A DNA stretch of 64,000 nucleotides, taken from Nakamurella aerolata. Lineage in GTDB: Bacteria > Actinomycetota > Actinomycetes > Mycobacteriales > Nakamurellaceae. Position numbers and translations under genes: made by a program. Below are positions 49,200 to 62,017 of the stretch, one piece after another. Each line of letters opens with the position of its first letter. The stretch's first letter is position 1. The notes below the pieces were generated by a model that did not search any database, was not told the DNA's origin, and worked only from the letters and a program-made list of their open reading frames with translations. The stretch spans positions 248,001-312,000 of the forward strand of contig NZ_JABEND010000001.1 of the NCBI RefSeq assembly GCF_013002705.1, read 5' to 3'.

Positions 49200-51236
49200 T
49201 CAACCGCCCAACAGCTGGCGTACCCGCCGCTCGCCGACTGCCAGCAGCAAAGTCGGCAGCCGTGGGCCGGTGTCGGTACCGACCAGCAGCCGGTACAGCA
49301 GCACGAAGAACTCCCGTTGTGCCGCTTTGAGTTCCGGGGTCGGCTTGGTGTCTGCCGGCAGGTCGAGCAACTGCTTGGGCACGCCGTACAGCAGCGAGGT
49401 GAGCCCCTCGAGTGACCAGTGCTCGCTGAGTCCGGCAAGCAGCAACTGCAGGCCGCGGCGCTGGCGCTCGTCGAGCCCGGTGAGCAGCTCGGTGTCGGGC
49501 TCGGTGCGCACGTGGGTGCGGCTGTCCGCCGGCATGAAGCGCTGCACCCAGGCGGCGGCCCGGTCCAACCGCGGGCGGGCCTGGTCCAGGTCGGTGATCG
49601 GATCGGCCGGATCCAACTGGCTCAGGATGCGCTGGGTCTGCGCGTCGTCACCGGTGGTGATGTCCAGTACCGAGGCCAGCATCCGGTAGGGCAGCGGCCG
49701 TGGGGTCAACGGCAATTCCCGCTCGGCGGTACGCACCGCCCGCGAGTAGGCGGCCGCCTCGGCGGCACCGGCGGATCCATCAGAGACCTTGCGCCTCAAC
49801 GCATCGAACTCGTCGTGCACCCGGAAGATTTCGGCGTCGAAGGCAATGGTGAAGCTCTGGTTCGGACGGCGCCTGGCGTACATCCACCGCAGCACCGGCC
49901 CCTCCATCACCTGCAGCGCGTCCAACGGGATCGGCACGTTCCCCCGGGACGAGCTCATCTTCGCCATCCCGGTGATGCCGACGAAGGCGTACATCGGCCC
50001 GAGCGGTTGGCTGCCGCCGAAGATCTCGGTGACGATCTGCCCGCCGACCACGTACGACGAACCGGGGGACTGATGGTCGACACCCGACGGCTCGAAGTCG
50101 ACGCCCTCGTAACGCCAGCGCATCGGCCAGTCGACCTTCCACACCAGCTTCCCCGAGCGAAAGTCCTTGAGCAGCACCGTCTCCGAGTGGCCGTTGCGGC
50201 AGCTGTAGCTCAGCTCGGTGGTGACGTCGTCGTAGCTCGTCACGGTGGTGAAATCCTTGCCGCACACCGTGCAGTACGGCTTGTAGGGGAAGTAGCCGAG
50301 GCTGGCGCTGGACGATCCGTCGTCCTCGTCGGCGGCGCCGCTGCCCTCGGCGGCGAGCTCGGCAGCCTGTCGCTCCTCGTCCGACAGCTTGGCCTGCTTC
50401 TGGTTCTGCTTGCCGCCCTTGGCCTTTGCGCCGGGCCTGCGCCGCGCTCCGGTACCAGGTTCGGTCGCCGCAGTGTCGCCAGCGTCGCTAGCACTGCCGG
50501 CGGGTGCAGCAGAATCGGAATCGGCATCTGAGCTGGATTCGGAACCGGCATTGGCATCGGCATCGGCCTGCTTGGTGCGGTACCGGTCGAGGATGTTGTC
50601 GATGGCCTTGCGGGCACCCACCGCTTCCAGGATCTGATCGGTGTAGGCGCCGGAGGTGTACATCTGGGTCTGGCTGATCTCCCTGACCACGATGCCCAGC
50701 TCGGCCATCGCCTGCCGCAGCGGCGCCTTGAAATGCTCGGCCCAGTTCGGGTGCGGGCTGCCCGGCGGGGCCGGCACCGCGGTCAACGGCTTGCCGATGT
50801 GTTGCTCCCACGACGGGTCGACGCCGGCCGGTACCCGGCGGAAGCGGTCGTAGTCGTCCCACGACAGGATGTGCTCGCAGGCCCGTCCCCGGCGGCGGAT
50901 CTCGTCGGCGACAAGGTGCGGGGTGATCAGCTCGCGGAAGTTGCCGAGGTGTACCGGGCCGGACGGGCTCAAACCCGAGGCACAGATGATCGGGCCGGTC
51001 TTGCCGCGCCGGTCGACGTCGGCGATCACCTCGTCGGCCAACCGGGACACCCAGTCCTGCTCGGTGCCCGCGGTGGGGGCGCCCGCAGTAGGGACGACGG
51101 CCTCAGCCCCCGGCGTCGCGGTGGCGTCGGCTCCCGCCTGCGGAGTGGTGGCGCTGACTCCCGCCTGCGGAGTGGTGGCTCCGGGGGCCCCGCTCGCGGG
51201 GTGCTGCTCAGCTCGCTGGTCAGAAGGTGTGCTCAC
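49200..51236 (-). CDS. lysS: class I lysyl-tRNA synthetase
   Basis: A 678-residue archaeal-type (class I) lysine-tRNA ligase, found in a minority of bacteria. ASGLSPSGPVHLGNFRE contains HIGH (HLGN) and GMAKMSSSRGNVP is the KMSKS loop. YCTVCGKDF and YSCRNGH form a zinc site. Two additions enlarge it. A Thr/Pro/Ala-rich N-terminus of about 60 residues carries two TTPQAG repeats. An acidic to basic low-complexity linker fills about residues 222-312 (Asp/Ser/Ala, then KAKGGKQNQKQAK) before SLGYFPYKPYC. No class II lysS is in the window. GTG 51236 starts it. Confidence 0.93.
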   Translation of the reverse strand: MSTPSDQRAEQHPASGAPGATTPQAGVSATTPQAGADATATPGAEAVVPTAGAPTAGTEQDWVSRLADEVIADVDRRGKTGPIICASGLSPSGPVHLGNFRELITPHLVADEIRRRGRACEHILSWDDYDRFRRVPAGVDPSWEQHIGKPLTAVPAPPGSPHPNWAEHFKAPLRQAMAELGIVVREISQTQMYTSGAYTDQILEAVGARKAIDNILDRYRTKQADADANAGSESSSDADSDSAAPAGSASDAGDTAATEPGTGARRRPGAKAKGGKQNQKQAKLSDEERQAAELAAEGSGAADEDDGSSSASLGYFPYKPYCTVCGKDFTTVTSYDDVTTELSYSCRNGHSETVLLKDFRSGKLVWKVDWPMRWRYEGVDFEPSGVDHQSPGSSYVVGGQIVTEIFGGSQPLGPMYAFVGITGMAKMSSSRGNVPIPLDALQVMEGPVLRWMYARRRPNQSFTIAFDAEIFRVHDEFDALRRKVSDGSAGAAEAAAYSRAVRTAERELPLTPRPLPYRMLASVLDITTGDDAQTQRILSQLDPADPITDLDQARPRLDRAAAWVQRFMPADSRTHVRTEPDTELLTGLDERQRRGLQLLLAGLSEHWSLEGLTSLLYGVPKQLLDLPADTKPTPELKAAQREFFVLLYRLLVGTDTGPRLPTLLLAVGERRVRQLLGG

Positions 51237-51335
51237 CGTGCTCCGTCTCGCTCAGGCTGAACCGCGCCGCCGGCGGCGGCGACCGGGGTTCATGCCGTCC
51301 GGTCTCTCCCGACCATTCTCCCCGGCCCCGCAGGG

Positions 51336-52244
51336 TCAGTGGTCGCCGGGCTCCCGGCGGCGCAGGTAGCGCTCGAACTCGGCGGCGATGGAGTCGCCGG
51401 ATGCCGGGCGCAGCACTTCGGGTTCGGAGGATTCTTCCAGCGCGTGGATGTACTCGGTGATGTCCTCGTCCTGGGCGGCGATGTCGCTGACCTCGGTCTC
51501 CCATTCGGCTGCCTGCTCGGCGAGGCTGCCGGTCGGCACCGGCCGGCCCAGCAGCTCCTCGATCCGGTCCAACAGCGCCAGGGTCGCCTTCGGGTGCGGG
51601 CCCTGCGCGACATAGTGCGGAACGGCGGCCCAGAAGCTGTACGCCGGGATGCCCGCCTGCACGCAGGTGTCGGCGAAGACGCCGGTGATCCCGGTCGGGC
51701 CCTCGTATCGGCTGGTGGTGAGGCCCAGCTGCTCGGCGCTCTGTGGATCGGGGGCGGTGCCGGTCACCTGCACCGGCCGGGTGTGCGGCACGTCAGCCAG
51801 CAACGCGCCGAGACAGATCACGCTGGCCACCTGCTGCTGCTCGGCCAGCTCCAGCAGCTCGGCACAGAACGCCTTCCACCGGAAATTCGGCTCGATACCG
51901 TGCACCAGGATCACATCGGGCAGATCACCGGCCGGAGCGTCCGCCGACTTGGCCTGATGGCCGCGCGGGAAACGCACGACGGTCAGCCGGGTGGTCGGCC
52001 ACTCCAGCATCCGGGTAACGCCGTCCACCAGCTTGGTGTTCGGACGGCTCACCTGGAAGTCGTAATAGGCCTCGGGGTCGATCTCCGCGAGCGGTTCCGC
52101 GTCCCAGCCGAGGCTGAGCTGCTCGACGGCGTTGGTGGCGGCGTCGCCCGCGTCGTTCCAGCCCTCGAAGGCAGCGATCATCACCGGCCGCCGCAACTTC
52201 GCAGGCAGGGCGCCGGACGGTTCCGGGGCGTCCAGATCGGTCAT
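51336..52244 (-). CDS. PAC2 family protein (proteasome-assembly-chaperone-like)
   Basis: A 302-residue member of the PAC2 family. MIAAFEGWNDAGDAATNAVEQL, YYDFQVSRPNTKLVDGVTR, VILVHGIEPNFRWKAFC, SRYEGPTGITGVF and SFWAAVPHYVAQGPHPKATLALL are hallmarks. Actinobacterial members resemble chaperones for proteasome assembly, but the role is not settled. It corresponds to Rv2125, also next to metH. ATG 52244 follows a TAGGGT -10, so it can be transcribed apart from metH. Confidence 0.92.
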   Translation of the reverse strand: MTDLDAPEPSGALPAKLRRPVMIAAFEGWNDAGDAATNAVEQLSLGWDAEPLAEIDPEAYYDFQVSRPNTKLVDGVTRMLEWPTTRLTVVRFPRGHQAKSADAPAGDLPDVILVHGIEPNFRWKAFCAELLELAEQQQVASVICLGALLADVPHTRPVQVTGTAPDPQSAEQLGLTTSRYEGPTGITGVFADTCVQAGIPAYSFWAAVPHYVAQGPHPKATLALLDRIEELLGRPVPTGSLAEQAAEWETEVSDIAAQDEDITEYIHALEESSEPEVLRPASGDSIAAEFERYLRRREPGDH

Positions 52245-52256
52245 CGGTCCACCCTA
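52245..52256 (-). promoter_or_regulatory. -10 element of a leaderless promoter for the PAC2 gene
   Basis: On the minus strand TAGGGT (52256 to 52251) ends six bases before ATG 52244. Confidence 0.55.
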
Positions 52257-52316
52257 CGGCGAGCGCTCGCACGGCACGTGGAGCGTTCGCCGACGGCGAT
52301 CCCGCGGTGTCGCCGG

Positions 52317-56195
<3,879 letters not shown>

Positions 56196-56493
56196 GAAGT
56201 GTCCTGTGCGTCGGCTAACGGCTTTCCAGGTGAGTGCTCCGCCGGCCACGGGGTGCATCGGGCCTTGGCTTGTCCTTGCTGGCTGTCGACTTTGACCGCC
56301 GGCCCTTGTTCGGGCGGAGTGGCGCACGTCGTGGCAGGCCTGCCGGTAACGAGCGGACTAATACTTCAGGATACGTCGCTGAACGGCCGGCTCCCGCAAC
56401 GTCGGGCGGCCGCAACGCCGGGCCGCTAGCATCACAGCGCATCGGCTCGTTGGGGAAGCTCGCGTGTGACAAGCGCGAAGGGACGTGCGGACA
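56196..56493. other. 298-base divergent intergenic region between metH and the HTH gene
   Basis: It must contain two divergent promoters, but I see no convincing -10/-35 pair, riboswitch, palindrome or gene. I looked on the minus strand for a B12 box and for SAM-type riboswitch cores and found none. Confidence 0.4.
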
Positions 56494-57495
56494 ATGGTCA
56501 TTCGGCTGCATTTCACCGCATCGGACATCGCGCGTGTGCGGCTGGCGCCCGGTCCCGCGCCGCTGCAGGAGGTGGCGGGGGCCGTCCGGAAGCTGGGCAA
56601 CCAGCGCCCGGCGCATGCGGCCTGGCGTCGTGAAGTGCTCGCGGGGGTGGACCCGGGCCAGCTGCATCGGCTGGTGGATCTGGTGTGCGGGCCCGGCTGC
56701 CGACCCGAGTTCGTCGTTCCGTTGACGGAGGGTGTCGACGAGGGCATCGAGCAGATCATGGCGCAGCCGGCCGCCGTGGTGCGGCAGGATCTGGCCGAGG
56801 TCAACGAGTACTCGGGCGTCCTGCCGCGGTGGACCGAGGAGTTGGTGCCGGCCGGGAGTCCGCGCCGCCGGGAGGTGGGCGCCGCGTTGCGTGCGGTGTT
56901 CGCGGCCGCTGTGGTGCCGTACTGGCCGACGCTGTTGATCGACCTGCAGGCCGACCGCGCCAGGCTGGTGAGCCGATTGGTTCTCGGCGGGGTCGACGCG
57001 CTGCTGTCCGACCTGCATCCAGCCGTTCGCTGGGATGCTCCGGTGCTGCAGGTCGGGCTGGGGAACGAGCCGGCGCACGACATCTTTCTCGAGGGCCGTG
57101 GCCTTGTCCTGATTCCTTCGCTGTTCCTCACCGGACGCCCTGCGGTGTCCACCGGCGACGACCCCAGCCGAACCCCCGCGTTGAGTTACCCGGTGCTGCC
57201 GGAGTTGCCTGTGCTGTCGGCGCCGGCCGGAGTCAGCGGCTCCGACGCGGCCGCGCTGGCCCGGCTGCTCGGCGCCACCAGGGCGGCCGTCCTGACCGCG
57301 GTCGCCGCCGAACCGGGGCAGAGCACCTCGGCCGTCGCGGCCAACCTGGAGATCGCAGTCGCCAGCGCCAGCGAGCACCTCGCTGTGTTGCGCGGCGCCG
57401 GGCTGGTGGCCTCCCGCCGGCGGGGGACAGCGATGGCACACCGGGCGACCGATCTCGGTGGCGCTGTGCTCCGCGCTCCGCGCGCTGGCTTTTAG
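56494..57495 (+). CDS. ArsR-like winged-helix regulator with N-terminal sensor domain
   Basis: A 333-residue regulator. The N-terminal two thirds (VIRLHFTASDIARVRLAPGP, then LQADRARLVSRLVLGGVDALLSDLHP) match the DUF5937-type domain of actinobacterial ArsR-like proteins. The C-terminal helix-turn-helix reads ARLLGATRAAVLTAVA, STSAVAANLEIAVASASEHLAVLRGAGLV, wing ASRRRGTAMAHR. There are no metal-binding cysteines, so the signal is probably organic. ATG 56494 begins the conserved MVIRLHF; GTG 56485 is possible. No obvious target lies nearby; it may regulate itself or divergent metH. Confidence 0.8.
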   Translation: MVIRLHFTASDIARVRLAPGPAPLQEVAGAVRKLGNQRPAHAAWRREVLAGVDPGQLHRLVDLVCGPGCRPEFVVPLTEGVDEGIEQIMAQPAAVVRQDLAEVNEYSGVLPRWTEELVPAGSPRRREVGAALRAVFAAAVVPYWPTLLIDLQADRARLVSRLVLGGVDALLSDLHPAVRWDAPVLQVGLGNEPAHDIFLEGRGLVLIPSLFLTGRPAVSTGDDPSRTPALSYPVLPELPVLSAPAGVSGSDAAALARLLGATRAAVLTAVAAEPGQSTSAVAANLEIAVASASEHLAVLRGAGLVASRRRGTAMAHRATDLGGAVLRAPRAGF

Positions 57496-57549
57496 GACAA
57501 CACAGCGCTCTTGGGAAATACAGCGCCGGCATCCTGTGCGTGCACCGGC

Positions 57550-57573
57550 GGGTTTCGGGCTGGGCCGAAACCC
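57550..57573 (+). terminator. stem-loop terminator after the ArsR-like gene
   Basis: GGGTTTCGG and CCGAAACCC form a perfect 9-bp stem around GCTGGG. TTG follows instead of a T-run. Confidence 0.6.
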
Positions 57574-57666
57574 TTGTGGGGCAATGGCAGCCACCGCATA
57601 CTCGCGACCGAACAGGGCGGGTAGGTCCGCGGGTCACGCAGGCATCGGGGAGATCGGGGAGTCGGT

Positions 57667-59331
57667 ATGACGTCGCTGCCAGGACGCATGGGAAAGGTCA
57701 ACCGGGGGCGCGCGGTGCGCGGGTGCGCGCTCGCCGTGGTGCTGGTGGCGGCGCCGGTGCTCGCGGCGTGCTCCGATTCGTCAAGTGGCCCGGCAATTCC
57801 GGCGATCCCCGCCGAGACCACCTCGGAGCAGACCCCAACGGCTGGGGAGAACTCGGCGCCGACCGACGCCGCGGATCCCGGCGACAGCGCGGACGTGGCC
57901 ACCGACCAGACCGACAGCACCGACCAGACCGACACCGGCGGCCAGACCGGCGCGACCGACGAGACCGGCCCGGCGGGCGCGGACAGCTCTGCTGAGGCAT
58001 CGGCGGGGTCCGGCATGACGCCGGTGGCGCTGACCCCGCACGATCCGCCGCTGAAGTTCGCCGACACGCCGTCGGCCGAGGTCAACAGGGCGGCATTCGA
58101 ATCCAACATGGGTGGCACCATCACCTCGAACTACTCCACGCTGCGTGGCAGCTTCGACTATGTCGCCACGCCTGCCGGCCTCGAGGGTTACGACCTGGCG
58201 AAGAACGTGAAGGCCTGGACAGCACCGTTCGAGAACAACGCGCAACAGGCCAACTCCAGCGGCATGGTGAACACCCAGGGCCCGCTCGCGCCGACGATGA
58301 GTGCCGACGGCGCCACCGTCGCGGCGGCCTACGTCCAGCTGAACAAGGGCTCCGGGACCACGAAGGACACCACAACGCTGGTCGGCATCGGGGTCGATGC
58401 GAAGACCGGCAAGCAGAAGTGGAAGGTGTCGGCACCGATCAAGGGCGACGACGCGAGTTCCGCCGGTGACGCGCTCACCAGGGTGGTCGGTTTCGACGGC
58501 GACACCGCCGTCGTCACCTATTCCGGTGACGCCTCGTACGGCGCGGCGATCTCGCTGGCGGACAACAAGGTGCTGTGGGACGTGACCAGAGAAGTCGGCT
58601 GTGAGCTGCAATGCGACGCCGATAACTCGCTTCCGGTGATCGCCGCCGAGGGCGTCTTCGTCGTCGGCTCGCAGTTGCCGCACGACCCGACCGACAACGT
58701 CACCCCGATCACCTACACGCTGGACGGTTATTCGATGAAGACCGGAAAGCGAGTGTGGCGGCAGCCGGAGGCGAGCGCGGAGCAGGACGACAAGAAGAAG
58801 TGGAGCTACTCCGACACCAAGGCCGACTGGCTGGTCGGCGCGAACCGGCTGGCGGTGATGACGCACACCGAGGTGGATCCACCCGGCGCCGAGGAGTACT
58901 CGAACATGCGGGGCGCGCTGCAGATCCGGCAGCTGTCCGACGGGAAGCTGGTGGACACCATCCTCGGCATCCCGGTGAGCATGGGCGGGTCCGGCGACAC
59001 CATCCGCTGCGCCGGCGACCAGGGCAAGCTGGCGGCCTGCTGGGACGGCGTTTCCAGTGATTGGGTCTTCGCCTTCGATCCGCAGACCGGCAAGGAACTG
59101 TGGGAGCTGCCTGATGAGAAGGCGGGCCGGGAGTCGCTCACGGTGGGGCCGTTGTTCCACGGCATGCTGTATGGCAAGAGCTCCAACGGTCCGGTGATCC
59201 TTGATCTGCGCACCGGCAAGGACAAGGTCACCGACCCTGGGCCGGGCAGCAACCAGGTGGCGGCGGTCAGTGAGTTCGGCGCGATGGCGCTGGGTGACAA
59301 CGGCGCCGAGTTCTTCCCCGCCACCGGCTGA
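57667..59331 (+). CDS. lipoprotein with PQQ-like beta-propeller
   Basis: A 554-residue lipoprotein. The signal ends in lipobox VLAAC. A linker of about 95 residues rich in Thr/Asp/Gln/Ala (TDQTDSTDQTDTGGQT and similar) follows. The rest is beta-rich with PQQ-like repeats: FDYVATPAGLEGYDLAKNVKAW, GIGVDAKTGKQKWKVSAP, TLDGYSMKTGKRVWRQP, VFAFDPQTGKELWELPD. Such propellers bind proteins or envelope ligands; the PQQ cofactor itself is not implied. A cysteine pair (ELQCD, and later cysteines) may form disulphides. It should sit on the outer face of the membrane. Function unknown. A GGGAG lies upstream of ATG 57667. Confidence 0.75.
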   Translation: MTSLPGRMGKVNRGRAVRGCALAVVLVAAPVLAACSDSSSGPAIPAIPAETTSEQTPTAGENSAPTDAADPGDSADVATDQTDSTDQTDTGGQTGATDETGPAGADSSAEASAGSGMTPVALTPHDPPLKFADTPSAEVNRAAFESNMGGTITSNYSTLRGSFDYVATPAGLEGYDLAKNVKAWTAPFENNAQQANSSGMVNTQGPLAPTMSADGATVAAAYVQLNKGSGTTKDTTTLVGIGVDAKTGKQKWKVSAPIKGDDASSAGDALTRVVGFDGDTAVVTYSGDASYGAAISLADNKVLWDVTREVGCELQCDADNSLPVIAAEGVFVVGSQLPHDPTDNVTPITYTLDGYSMKTGKRVWRQPEASAEQDDKKKWSYSDTKADWLVGANRLAVMTHTEVDPPGAEEYSNMRGALQIRQLSDGKLVDTILGIPVSMGGSGDTIRCAGDQGKLAACWDGVSSDWVFAFDPQTGKELWELPDEKAGRESLTVGPLFHGMLYGKSSNGPVILDLRTGKDKVTDPGPGSNQVAAVSEFGAMALGDNGAEFFPATG

Positions 59332-59362
59332 GGCAGCAGCTGCCGCACCCGGCATCACGGTC

Positions 59363-60148
59363 GTGCCGGACGATCGGGTTTACTCGGGAGACCGAGCCGC
59401 CGATCAAGACACGAGGTATCCCGCGTTGCCAGCCACCGGCCAGCCGACTCCGGAATCCGATCACCCAGCCGCCCTGCGGGCGGTGCTGTTCGACATGGAC
59501 GGCACCCTCACCGACTCCGAGAAACTCTGGTCCATCTCGCTCGATCGCACCGCAGCGGATCTGGGTGGCACGCTGTCGCCGCAGGCGCGGGAGGCGATGG
59601 TCGGCCACGACATGGTCGATTCGGTCAGAATGTTTCTGGCCGACATCGCGCCGGACCGCACGGATCTCGACCCTGGTGCAGTCGCGCAGCTGCTGACCAG
59701 GCACACCGCCGAGTTGTTCGCCGAAGCCATGCCATGGCGCCCGGGCGCACAAGCCTTGTTGGCGGCCGTTCGGGCGTCGGGTTTGCGCACCGCGCTGGTC
59801 ACCGCTACCCATCACAGTCTGGTGGAGCTGGCGCTGAACACGTTGGGCCGCAACAGCTTCGACGCCATCGTCGCCGGTGATGAAGTGACCAACAACAAGC
59901 CGGACCCTGAGCCCTACCTTCGGGCAATGGAGCTGCTCGGGGTGAGCGCCGACCAGGCTGTCGCAGTGGAGGACTCACCCAACGGGTCGCGTTCGGCCGC
60001 CGCCGCCGGGGTACCGGTACTGGTGGTGCCGTCGGAGACGCAGGTGGCTCCGGCGCCCGGCCTGTTCTTCGCCGAGAGCCTGGTCGATGTCGACCCCGGC
60101 GACCTTCGACGGATCCACAACGAGCACCTGACGGCGCCGCAGTCCTAG
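59363..60148 (+). CDS. HAD family phosphatase (beta-phosphoglucomutase-like)
   Basis: A haloacid dehalogenase-fold hydrolase. [14 protein letters not shown] is motif I with the nucleophile Asp, VTATHH gives motif [11 protein letters not shown] the lysine of motif III and [15 protein letters not shown] motif IV. The cap-1 domain between I and II resembles beta-phosphoglucomutase and sugar phosphatases. The start is unclear: GTG 59363 (261 residues) or TTG 59426 (240 residues). It ends in an overlapping stop (CCTAG) with convergent treZ, so it might relate to sugar phosphates, but this is only position. Confidence 0.82.
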   Translation: MPDDRVYSGDRAADQDTRYPALPATGQPTPESDHPAALRAVLFDMDGTLTDSEKLWSISLDRTAADLGGTLSPQAREAMVGHDMVDSVRMFLADIAPDRTDLDPGAVAQLLTRHTAELFAEAMPWRPGAQALLAAVRASGLRTALVTATHHSLVELALNTLGRNSFDAIVAGDEVTNNKPDPEPYLRAMELLGVSADQAVAVEDSPNGSRSAAAAGVPVLVVPSETQVAPAPGLFFAESLVDVDPGDLRRIHNEHLTAPQS

Positions 60149-61932
60149 GATTCGCCCGCGGGAGCCAGCAGGACTGCGGCGTGCCCGGGCAAGGTGACGT
60201 CGGTGTCGGACACGGCGACGCCCGTCTCGGTGCGGAGCAGCTCGCCGCCGTGGGCGGCGACGGCAACGGTGAGCTCGTCGTCGCTGAAGTTCGCGGCGAT
60301 CTGCAGGCCGCCGCGGTTGATCAGCAGCCAGCGGGCGTCGTCGTCGTAGTCCACATCGATCCGGTGGAAACGCGGGTCGGTGAGCTGCGGCCATTGCCGG
60401 CGCAGGGCGATCAATCGCCGATGCAGATCGAAGATTTCGGCGTGCCGTCCGGTGTCGCGTTCCGACCAGTCCAGCTTGGAATCGGCGAACGTCCGCTCGT
60501 TCTGTGGGTCGGGCACCTGCGCGGGATCCCAACCCATCCGGGCGAACTCGGCGATTCGGCCATCGGCGGTGGCTTTGCCGAGCTCCGGCTCCGGGTGTGA
60601 GGTGAAGAACTGCCACGGGGTGGACCCGGCCCACTCCTCACCCATGAACAGCATCGGGGTGAACGGTGCGGTCAACACCAGAACCGCGGCGAGTGCCAGG
60701 TCTTCCGCACCGAGCGAGGCGGTGAGCCGGTCGCCGGTGGCGCGGTTGCCGATCTGATCGTGATCCTGCGCGTACCCGACCAGCGCCCACGTCGGAATGA
60801 CGTCGGTGTTGATCGGCCGGCCGTGCGAGCGACCGCGGAAGCTCGACCACGTTCCGTCGTGGAAGAAGCCGGTGGTGAGCACCTTGGCGATCGCGCCCAT
60901 CGAGCCGAAATCACCGTAGTAGCCGACAGTTTCGCCGGTCAGCGCGACGTGCAGCACATGGTGGTAATCGTCGTCCCATTGGGCGGTGAGGCCGTAGCCG
61001 CCGGCCGCGCGGGGGGTGATCAGCCGCGGGTCGTTGAGATCGGATTCGGCGATCAGGGTGAGCGGCCGACCGACGTGCGCCGAAAGCGCTCCGGTGTGCA
61101 CCGCCATGTCCTCCAGGATGTGCACAGCGCGATGGTCGGCCAGTGCGTGCACCGCGTCCAGGCGCAACCCGTCGACGTGGTACTCGCCCAGCCACATGCT
61201 GATGTTGTCCAGGATGTACTGGCGTACCTCGTCGGAGTCGGGACCGTCGAGGTTCACCGAGGCTCCCCAGGTATTGCTGTGTCCGCTGTGCAGATACGGC
61301 CCGAACAGCGGCAGGTAGTTGCCGCTCGGGCCGAGGTGGTTGTACACCACGTCCTGGATCACCGCGATGCCGCGGGCGTGGCAGGCGTCGACAAACCTGC
61401 GGTAGCCATCCGGGCCGCCGTAGCTCTCTTGCACGGCGTACCAGAGCACGCCGTCGTAGCCCCAGTTGTGGGTGCCGTTGAACGCGTTGACGGGCAACAC
61501 TTCAACGAACTCGACGCCGAGCTCGACCAGGTGATCGAGCCGCTCGATCGCGGCGTCGAAGGTGCCGTCGGGGGTGAAGGTGCCGATGTGCATCTCGTAG
61601 ATGACGCCGCCGGCCAGCTGCCGCCCTGTCCAGCTGTGGTCGGTCCACTCGAACTCGTCGGCGGGGAGCGTGCGTGACAAGTCGTGGACGCCGCCGGGTT
61701 GCCGTCGCGAACGCGGGTCGGGTCGGGGCGTGTCGTCCTCGCCCAGCAGGAAGCCGTAGCTGAAAGTGTCTGGGGCCTGGTCGATCTGCACCTGCCACCA
61801 ACCCGCGGCGGCCGGTTCGGCGGCCATCTCCAACACCTGGTCGGCCGGCGGTTCTTCCGCGCCGGCGGGGGTGTCGGGGCGGACCAACAGCCGCACTCGG
61901 TCCGAGATGGGCGCCCATACTCGCATCTGCAC
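60145..61932 (-). CDS. treZ: malto-oligosyltrehalose trehalohydrolase TreZ
   Basis: A 595-residue GH13 enzyme that cuts trehalose from the maltooligosyl-trehalose made by TreY. An N-terminal beta domain ([15 protein letters not shown]) precedes the barrel. [21 protein letters not shown] and [24 protein letters not shown] are TreZ-typical. The catalytic Asp is in [11 protein letters not shown], the Glu in LIAESDLND and the transition-state Asp in [18 protein letters not shown] six bases before GTG 61932 supports this start; ATG 61926 is next. It follows treY by 85 bases. Confidence 0.95.
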   Translation of the reverse strand: MQMRVWAPISDRVRLLVRPDTPAGAEEPPADQVLEMAAEPAAAGWWQVQIDQAPDTFSYGFLLGEDDTPRPDPRSRRQPGGVHDLSRTLPADEFEWTDHSWTGRQLAGGVIYEMHIGTFTPDGTFDAAIERLDHLVELGVEFVEVLPVNAFNGTHNWGYDGVLWYAVQESYGGPDGYRRFVDACHARGIAVIQDVVYNHLGPSGNYLPLFGPYLHSGHSNTWGASVNLDGPDSDEVRQYILDNISMWLGEYHVDGLRLDAVHALADHRAVHILEDMAVHTGALSAHVGRPLTLIAESDLNDPRLITPRAAGGYGLTAQWDDDYHHVLHVALTGETVGYYGDFGSMGAIAKVLTTGFFHDGTWSSFRGRSHGRPINTDVIPTWALVGYAQDHDQIGNRATGDRLTASLGAEDLALAAVLVLTAPFTPMLFMGEEWAGSTPWQFFTSHPEPELGKATADGRIAEFARMGWDPAQVPDPQNERTFADSKLDWSERDTGRHAEIFDLHRRLIALRRQWPQLTDPRFHRIDVDYDDDARWLLINRGGLQIAANFSDDELTVAVAAHGGELLRTETGVAVSDTDVTLPGHAAVLLAPAGES

Positions 61933-62017
61933 TGCGCACTCCTTCGCTGGTGGTGCTGTTTCCGGCGGCGGACGTTTGTCCCCGGTACCGGGTGGTGCTG
62001 GACGGCGGCTTCTGCGC

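Noticed and set aside
56196-56493. Possible cobalamin or SAM riboswitch upstream of metH
   Set aside because: No B12 box (AGYCAGGAGACCUGCC-like), no GCCACTG element and no SAM riboswitch core is visible on the minus strand. A covariance search would be decisive.
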